The position numbers were made by a program, and so were the translations under genes. Below, piece by piece: positions 52,806 to 57,163 of a DNA stretch of 57,163 nucleotides (positions are counted from its first letter, which is position 1; every line of letters begins with the position of its first letter). The notes beneath the pieces are model-generated. The model did not search any database, had not been told where the DNA came from, and worked only from the letters and a program-made list of their open reading frames with translations. Source of the DNA: Gammaproteobacteria bacterium. GTDB taxonomy: Bacteria; Pseudomonadota; Gammaproteobacteria; GCA-002705445; GCA-002716945. The stretch covers positions 1 through 57,163 of the forward strand of contig JADHNN010000007.1 in the NCBI GenBank assembly GCA_016779485.1, written 5' to 3'.

Positions 52806-53233
52806 TCCGATAGTGAATTATTGGATGGATAATATCATTGAAGTGAGCTGGGGAAAAGAAGGATAGATTAAGACTGAATAAGTTTGGGAAATAGTTGTTT
52901 AAAACGGCCGAAGCTTGTCTAGGATGAATTCGCGGGATTGATTCTTATGATTTTTATGATGAAGAATTTCATCGACAGAGTGCTCTGTCGTGTGTTGAGC
53001 ATTTATGTACATATCCGTAATAAATATCCTCATACATTAAACATACACCTAAAATAAACTAAGTATTAAAAAAAAATAAATTATTATTATTGACATATTT
53101 GTGTATAAGGATTCATTGAATTACATTAAATAAATCACTCATAATTATTAAATAGAAACAAGATGGTCATTGATGAAAATATTTATTATAATATTGCCTA
53201 TTCTAAATATTTGATGAAAATCTCCAAATAATC
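52806..53233. other. Gene-poor stretch between the decayed porin-like gene and a small membrane protein
   Basis: No convincing gene is seen in these 428 bases. The part at about 52900-53010 is clearly less AT-rich than its surroundings. It holds a 37-codon leftward frame (53012 to 52899, beginning MYINAQHTTEHSVDEIL) and a perfect palindrome. The rest is AT-rich and has TATTAT-like runs but no clear promoter. Confidence 0.4.
52973..52990. repeat. Perfect 8-bp inverted repeat, possible operator
   Basis: CGACAGAG and CTCTGTCG are separated by TG. The symmetry and higher GC content stand out in this AT-rich zone. A hairpin with a 7-base stem and 4-base loop could form, but there is no T-run, so a protein-binding site is more likely than a terminator. 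Confidence 0.5.
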
Positions 53234-53422
53234 ATGAATCAAATAACTCTTATTACACTTTTATCAGCTGCAATAGTCTTTTTTATCTTACGACCTATAT
53301 ACATGAAAGATATTGTCGATTACAAATTCAAAACACTTGCAGATATACTAGCTTTTCTATTTTTATCTTGGGTTGTTGGAACAGTCCTTGGTTTATTATT
53401 AGCAATGAATTTAGCGCCGTAA
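53234..53422 (+). CDS. Small two-helix membrane protein
   Basis: The 62-residue protein begins MNQITLITLLSAAIVFFIL. It has two hydrophobic segments (about 4-22 and 38-60) separated by a charged loop (MKDIVDYKFKT). I recognise no family. It is the first of several very small membrane proteins in the accessory zone 53.2-57.2 kb. Good codon continuity and an ATG start support it, though no ribosome site is obvious. Confidence 0.55.
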   Translation: MNQITLITLLSAAIVFFILRPIYMKDIVDYKFKTLADILAFLFLSWVVGTVLGLLLAMNLAP

Positions 53423-53550
53423 GAGTTTCCTATCACTCTTTTATAGTTAAAATAAATTTATTTAAATAAATATCTCGACAACATTGTGCATAAAAGTTAA
53501 TATATAATTAGGTAGTTACATTAGTCTTTTTAGCTACACGAATCCAAATA

Positions 53551-53721
53551 ATGAAATCCAAAAAAACTTGCTCTATATGTTCGACTTCGGCAAATGCGTT
53601 ATTCAGATGTAGATACAATTATAAAAAAGAATGGGGATTCTTATGTCAACAATGCCTCGCTATAGTCAAAGCTAAATATTCTAAAAGCTATCAATATGGT
53701 GGTACAAAGAAAATTAAATAA
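53551..53721 (+). CDS. Zinc-ribbon microprotein, 56 aa
   Basis: The complete frame encodes 56 residues with two CxxC pairs, CSIC at 7-10 and CQQC at 32-35, plus C20. The rest is basic, with YKKEWGFLC between the pairs. This is a compact zinc-ribbon that may bind nucleic acid or protein. It ends 1 base before the stop of the convergent exported protein. I recognise no named family. Confidence 0.55.
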   Translation: MKSKKTCSICSTSANALFRCRYNYKKEWGFLCQQCLAIVKAKYSKSYQYGGTKKIK

Positions 53722-53722
53722 A

Positions 53723-54091
53723 CTACTTGATTAAAATAGAATTACAAAGATCCTTATATTCACTCTCAATTTTCATGTTTGCAAAACGCTGTCCTTTTTC
53801 TTGGGCTATATATGACCATGACTCTATAACGCTTGTCGCTGATAAGATGAATCCCGCCTGAGAAGAATTAGGGCTTATACTTAAGAACTTCTTATTAAGA
53901 GTATCAAAATATTTTCCATGGTATTCATATTTTTCTTTATTAGAATATTGATTATTTAATTTAGCTTTCAAATGGTATGCAGAACATTTTATAATATTAT
54001 TCCTCTCACTTTTCAAATCTGCCTCATTTGATGAAACTAGTCCAGGTATAATTATTAAGATAATGAAAAATATTTTAATTAAATTTGACAT
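53723..54091 (-). CDS. Exported protein of unknown function
   Basis: The 122-residue protein has a signal peptide (residues 1 to about 21, LIIIPGLVSS). The mature part is helical with two Cys (positions 36 and 115) that could form a disulfide. The segment SSQAGFILSATSVIESWSYIAQEKGQ is notable. I do not recognise the family. It is a single gene, tail to tail with the zinc-ribbon microprotein. Confidence 0.6.
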   Translation of the reverse strand: MSNLIKIFFIILIIIPGLVSSNEADLKSERNNIIKCSAYHLKAKLNNQYSNKEKYEYHGKYFDTLNKKFLSISPNSSQAGFILSATSVIESWSYIAQEKGQRFANMKIESEYKDLCNSILIK

Positions 54092-54162
54092 TGGTGATTT
54101 AGTATAGGCATATTAGAATTAACTTACAAACATATTTAAATTTATGATTCTTTTAAAAAATA

Positions 54163-54285
54163 ATGACTAAAAATACCAAATCAATAATATTAATAATTTT
54201 TAGCGCTGTCGCTTTCTATGTTTATCAGTTTGTAGTTGGTATTTTAGTTCTTGCTTTAGCTATACATACATTTTTTAGAGAATAA
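54163..54285 (+). CDS. Small single-helix membrane protein, 40 aa
   Basis: A 40-residue frame, MTKNTKSIILIIFSAVAFY and onward, has one or two hydrophobic stretches and a short charged end FFRE. It has an ATG start and two stop codons in tandem. Such short frames can occur by chance in AT-rich DNA, but several similar ones cluster here. Confidence 0.35.
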   Translation: MTKNTKSIILIIFSAVAFYVYQFVVGILVLALAIHTFFRE

Positions 54286-54301
54286 TAAATTTATAGTTGA
54301 A

Positions 54302-54412
54302 TTATAAGGCTAGTAGTATCAATGCTGAACTGGAAATTATTATTACAGCAATAACCAGTAACTTAAGCACCTCTAAAAGTATTTTATTTATTGATTTGTC
54401 TTTTTCAGCCAT
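54302..54412 (-). CDS. Small tail-anchored membrane protein, 36 aa
   Basis: The frame begins MAEKDKSINKILLEVLKLL and is hydrophobic from about residue 12 to the end. The charged head and single helix are typical of membrane microproteins. It is divergent from no gene and lies 23 bases downstream of the next small membrane protein gene on the same strand, so the two could be cotranscribed. Confidence 0.4.
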   Translation of the reverse strand: MAEKDKSINKILLEVLKLLVIAVIIISSSALILLAL

Positions 54413-54435
54413 AGATAAAAAAAATCATTAAATAA

Positions 54436-54627
54436 TTATCCAAATATGAAGAACCAGATGATGATTAGAACTAATGGAAATACAACACTACCAAATGGAT
54501 TAGCTTTTAATAATTCAAAGGACATCCTTGGGCTACTAAACCAAGTATTAAGAAATCTATACAAGTCAAAAGCAATGAAAACTGCTATTACACCAATAAT
54601 TATATAGGTAAGTATGTCGATAATCAT
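54436..54627 (-). CDS. Small two-helix membrane protein, 63 aa
   Basis: The protein begins MIIDILTYIIIGVIAVFIAF and has a second helix VVFPLVLIIIWFFIFG, with the polar loop YRFLNTWFSSPRMSFELLKANP between them. The loop is rich in aromatic and basic residues and probably faces the cytoplasm. I recognise no family. Confidence 0.55.
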   Translation of the reverse strand: MIIDILTYIIIGVIAVFIAFDLYRFLNTWFSSPRMSFELLKANPFGSVVFPLVLIIIWFFIFG

Positions 54628-54710
54628 AAATTTAATATAGCATACACAACGCTAAGACTATCTATACCGAGAAAATTATTCACGGTATAGATAAGTTAAA
54701 TTATAAGTAT

Positions 54711-56681
54711 TTAGAACTTATAATCGACCGATATATCAAATCCAAAGCTTGCCCCAGGTAACGGAACGTGTGCTTTTACGAATGATGCATGATTTCTTCT
54801 AGTTTGATCAAGTAAATTACTTGCAAAAAGATTTATGTTTAAATCGTATAGATTACTTAACGTAATTTTATCTGAATACTTAATCGATAAATCTAAATGA
54901 GAATTTGTTTTAGTCTCGATAGATGAGAAATCATTTTGCTTTTCAAAGTGGATAAGGTTTAATGAATATCTTTTATTCTTTTCACCAAAAACTGTAATAT
55001 CAATCATATTACTTGCACTTGGTATTCTAGGAACATAAGTATTGTCATCAAATGTTGCAGAAATGTCATCTCGACTTATCATAAGAAGTGCATCCATACC
55101 TCCAATAAGAAAAGATTTTTCTAGTGAAATTTCATACCCTTCAATAACACCATCTTTTTGAGACCAATTGGCATCTTGATGGTCGCCATCATAATTTGTG
55201 GTCCCTAAGTCTCTTAAGTAAATATAGTTATTGATATTATTCCTATAAAGATCAAAAGATATATAAGTATTATTTAATTTATAATCTATCCCAAGGTCAA
55301 TATTTCTTGATATCTCTCTTTTAAGATTACTATCACCTTTTTCATATCTGTTTGTAGGCCCGTGTTTTCCATCAGCAAATAATTCAGCCGTATTTGGACT
55401 TCTTGATACGTGGGAATATCCAACTGAATATTTCATATTATCTGTAATAGAAAAAATAGAGTTCGCAGAAAAACTTATAGCTGAATCTTCATAGTTTTTA
55501 CCAGCAGTCAGTCTCTCATTGTTGTCATATCTTATTGCAACATCAATATCATGTCCTAGATAGCCACTGTTCATGAAATAAGCAACAGATTTATCATAAG
55601 AATCTGATGTAGGGATATAGGCACCTGATGACATAGGTGACTTTGCATGACTATATGCAACTAATAATCTTCGATTCATATATTCATTATCTAAATTAAA
55701 TTTTAAATTCAAAGCTGATGAATTGTTGTTTAATACTTTAAAGCTTCCATTTTCTTCATGTTCTTTAATAGAAGAATTAGAATTAGTAAATGAAAAATCA
55801 ACAGAATTAGCTATAGCAAGATTATCAAACCTGCCTTTAACTTTGTAATTATCTGTTTTATGAGTACTGTATATTCTGTGCTCACCCTCTTCTTCCTCCT
55901 CTTCCTCTTCCTCTTCAGCATGATATGGAATCCCATAGGTTCCTTTATTGTCTTCAACTGAAAATCCAATGAACCCCCAATCTTTAATTAAAGACAGTCC
56001 AGCAGTTAAATTTTTATCAGCAAAGTCTGAGTTAGCTAATGTATGTTTCTCTGTACCCTCTTCATATAAAGATCCCTCTGACATGTCATAGTTAAAATGA
56101 TCTCTTTTATTATGAGAGAAATACATACTGAGGTCTCCTATATTTCTTTTCATAAGAATATTATTTGAAAAGCCTTCACTTACAGTATCATAAGTCCTGC
56201 CTAGACGAATCATTTGGTCAGAATAAGCTTGATCCGTTATAGAGCCTATAATGACATTGACTATACCACCAGTTGTTCCACCATAGTTAAATATAGATGC
56301 GGGTCCTTTGATTACTTCGATATGAGATGCATTACTGGTATTAACCATATTTGGATGATCTGCACTTATATGACTTAAGTCATTTACATTATCATTATCT
56401 GATAACACTTTGACTCTGTTGCCACCTAAACCACGAATTACTGGTTGGCCCACTGCCGCACCATAATCAGAGTTCGATATGCCCGGTATTCTTTTAATAA
56501 TTGTTCCAATACTCTGTGTTGAGTTAATATCTGTGCTTCCAATTACTGCAAGTGGGTATTTACTATCCCTTACTGTATTTGATAAAAGTGATGACTCCAC
56601 TTCAAGAGGTGTTAAATCATCCGCTTGTACAAAAGTTGCACTCGTAATTATCAAAACGTAAAATAAACGTTTTAAAAACAT
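54711..56681 (-). CDS. TonB-dependent receptor, probably for zinc (ZnuD-like)
   Basis: The 656-residue precursor has a signal peptide to about residue 20, then a plug domain to about 150 (IIKRIPGISN, GQPVIRGLGGNRVKVLSDN, IEVIKGPASIFNYGG). The beta-barrel ends in SVDYKF. The segment NKGTYGIPYH is followed by ten Glu (256-265) and GEH, with His at 254, 268 and 274. An acidic/His metal-catching loop at this place is typical of ZnuD-like receptors. A good AGGAGA ribosome site precedes the ATG. The gene directly follows a His-rich protein, supporting metal uptake. Copper or nickel cannot be excluded. Confidence 0.85.
   Translation of the reverse strand: MFLKRLFYVLIITSATFVQADDLTPLEVESSLLSNTVRDSKYPLAVIGSTDINSTQSIGTIIKRIPGISNSDYGAAVGQPVIRGLGGNRVKVLSDNDNVNDLSHISADHPNMVNTSNASHIEVIKGPASIFNYGGTTGGIVNVIIGSITDQAYSDQMIRLGRTYDTVSEGFSNNILMKRNIGDLSMYFSHNKRDHFNYDMSEGSLYEEGTEKHTLANSDFADKNLTAGLSLIKDWGFIGFSVEDNKGTYGIPYHAEEEEEEEEEEGEHRIYSTHKTDNYKVKGRFDNLAIANSVDFSFTNSNSSIKEHEENGSFKVLNNNSSALNLKFNLDNEYMNRRLLVAYSHAKSPMSSGAYIPTSDSYDKSVAYFMNSGYLGHDIDVAIRYDNNERLTAGKNYEDSAISFSANSIFSITDNMKYSVGYSHVSRSPNTAELFADGKHGPTNRYEKGDSNLKREISRNIDLGIDYKLNNTYISFDLYRNNINNYIYLRDLGTTNYDGDHQDANWSQKDGVIEGYEISLEKSFLIGGMDALLMISRDDISATFDDNTYVPRIPSASNMIDITVFGEKNKRYSLNLIHFEKQNDFSSIETKTNSHLDLSIKYSDKITLSNLYDLNINLFASNLLDQTRRNHASFVKAHVPLPGASFGFDISVDYKF
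55887..55916 (-). repeat. GAA/GAG run encoding ten Glu in the TonB receptor
   Basis: Ten consecutive Glu codons, a mixture of GAA and GAG, form a 30-base low-complexity tract in the metal-binding loop. Length changes in units of three would alter the loop without a frameshift. Confidence 0.8.
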
Positions 56682-56710
56682 TTTTTTCTCCTAAATTTAT
56701 TTTTTACTAT

Positions 56711-56980
56711 TCAAATAAAATTAGAAGCTGGTGGTCCACGAGTATGAAAGTTAGTGACTAAATATTCTTCAAAATCTTTAGATGGAATATTGAACAAGGT
56801 CTGACAAACACAATAGTGATTTTCGATGAAATACTTGGAATGCAACTTACCGCATTGTCCACAAACTTGATCATGGTCATGATTATGGTCATGGTCATGG
56901 TCATGATGACAAATATGTTCTTGGTGACTTTGCACAGATTGATTATATTTAACTATATCTTCGAACATAATAAGGATCAT
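56711..56980 (-). CDS. His-rich, Cys-containing metal-binding protein
   Basis: The 89-residue protein has a run of alternating His and Asp at residues 25-37 (HHDHDHDHNHDHD), then CGQC (40-43), CVC (57-59) and an end RGPPASNFI. An alternative ATG at 56968 would remove four residues; I cannot decide between them. It has no signal peptide, so it may be a cytoplasmic zinc buffer or sensor. It lies 29 bases upstream of the TonB receptor gene on the same strand. The Pro-rich end recalls DUF2946-type proteins weakly. Confidence 0.7.
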   Translation of the reverse strand: MILIMFEDIVKYNQSVQSHQEHICHHDHDHDHNHDHDQVCGQCGKLHSKYFIENHYCVCQTLFNIPSKDFEEYLVTNFHTRGPPASNFI

Positions 56981-56995
56981 AACAAAAAAGCGTAT

Positions 56996-57001
56996 ATTAT
57001 G
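56996..57001 (-). promoter_or_regulatory. -10 element and possible Zur-like site for the His-rich protein and TonB receptor
   Basis: CATAAT on the minus strand lies 15 bases before the ATG at 56980. Just downstream the minus strand reads TTGTTATGATCC and TTATTATG, a loose resemblance to Zur operators (TGTTATA-type half sites). The match is imperfect and only suggestive. Confidence 0.25.
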
Positions 57002-57036
57002 CTAGTCACATAATTTTATTAATGAAATTATTTTTG

Positions 57037-57042
57037 TATATT
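57037..57042 (+). promoter_or_regulatory. -10 element of the last small ORF (leaderless)
   Basis: TATATT ends 7 bases before the ATG at 57050, again too close for a leader. Confidence 0.35.
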
Positions 57043-57049
57043 TTTAATT

Positions 57050-57151
57050 ATGTCTGATTTAGCAAAACTACTCAAAGGGTTTATTGTCGCTGTTATTATA
57101 TTGACAGTCTTTGCATATGTTGGGGTTTATGTAATATCATTACTTATTTAA
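57050..57151 (+). CDS. Single-helix membrane microprotein, 33 aa
   Basis: The frame encodes MSDLAKLLKGFIVAVIILTV and 13 more hydrophobic residues: a short amphipathic head with two lysines and one membrane helix. It resembles subunit-type microproteins of membrane complexes in size only. No partner gene is visible before the window ends. Confidence 0.4.
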   Translation: MSDLAKLLKGFIVAVIILTVFAYVGVYVISLLI

Positions 57152-57163
57152 TTTCATAGCAAG

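Noticed and set aside
52973-52990. Intrinsic terminator at the palindrome
   Set aside because: The loop would be very tight and no T-run follows on either strand.
52899-53012. 37-codon leftward ORF in the GC-richer patch
   Set aside because: It has no family, no ribosome site and no neighbouring operon; kept only as a description of the gap.
55887-55916. Glu-codon run as a phase-variation switch
   Set aside because: The unit is a trinucleotide, so length changes stay in frame and cannot switch the gene off.
56868-56911. Repetitive CAT/GAC-type DNA as a CRISPR or satellite
   Set aside because: It simply encodes the His-Asp run of the metal-binding protein, without spacers.

Overview
The window is a gene-dense, very AT-rich stretch of a bacterial chromosome. 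Gene content and order are gammaproteobacterial: rpsP-rimM-trmD-rplS, a ypjD-like gene followed by corB, xseB-dxs, hda/purM-purN-DUF3108, bamC, waaF-hldD and a system I cytochrome c maturation operon. Gaps are very short, many gene ends overlap, and insertion sequences, tRNAs, rRNAs and CRISPR arrays are absent. Together with a TonB receptor this suggests a streamlined free-living marine gammaproteobacterium; a SAR86-like lineage is my best guess, from recollection only and not from any search.

Layout. 1-1200: a DUF2721 membrane protein, then a degraded strip with a possible winged-helix fragment and a small ORF. 1200-5316: gltX and a TldE/TldD protease pair. 5356-7560: an arsenosugar-type trio (ArsS radical SAM protein and two glycosyltransferases of the families named for arsenosugar synthesis). 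7549-12360: glycosyltransferases, heptosyltransferases and HldD for the lipopolysaccharide core. 12460-14033: purE-purK. 14030-19545: a long leftward unit of ribosome and tRNA genes (rpsP, rimM, trmD, rplS), folK, a deoxynucleoside kinase and panB, panC and panD. 19666-25032: a short leader ORF, ypjD-like, corB, xseB, dxs, queD and folE2. 25037-33825: bamC, dapA, an AI-2E permease, a short proS, a LysM lipoprotein, wrbA, hda, purM-purN and DUF3108. 33826-39668: argG and molybdopterin genes (moaE, moaD, moaA, moeB), a DMT exporter and a MOSC protein. 39672-46135: the most interesting block (below). 46128-48060: YceI, an O-methyltransferase and TrhO. 48050-52345: ccmD to ccmI. 52346-57163: an accessory zone with a frameshifted outer-membrane protein, several very small membrane proteins, a zinc-ribbon microprotein, and a TonB receptor with an acidic/His loop next to a His-rich protein, probably for zinc uptake.

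The best candidate for an undescribed system is 40576-46135. A medium-chain dehydrogenase, a pyruvoyltetrahydropterin-synthase-like protein that has lost the usual cysteine and one zinc histidine, a GT4 glycosyltransferase, a methyltransferase and a flippase-like membrane protein form one tight leftward operon. It is flanked by a RibD-reductase-domain protein and a CDP-alcohol phosphatidyltransferase, with a lone HisI nearby. This looks like a pathway for a glycosylated, methylated and perhaps lipid-linked pteridine-like or pyrimidine-like compound. The product is unknown to me and the interpretation is inference.

A second pattern is regulatory. At least eight start codons, mostly in tiny divergent gaps, have a -10-like hexamer only 6 to 9 bases upstream, which predicts leaderless mRNAs.
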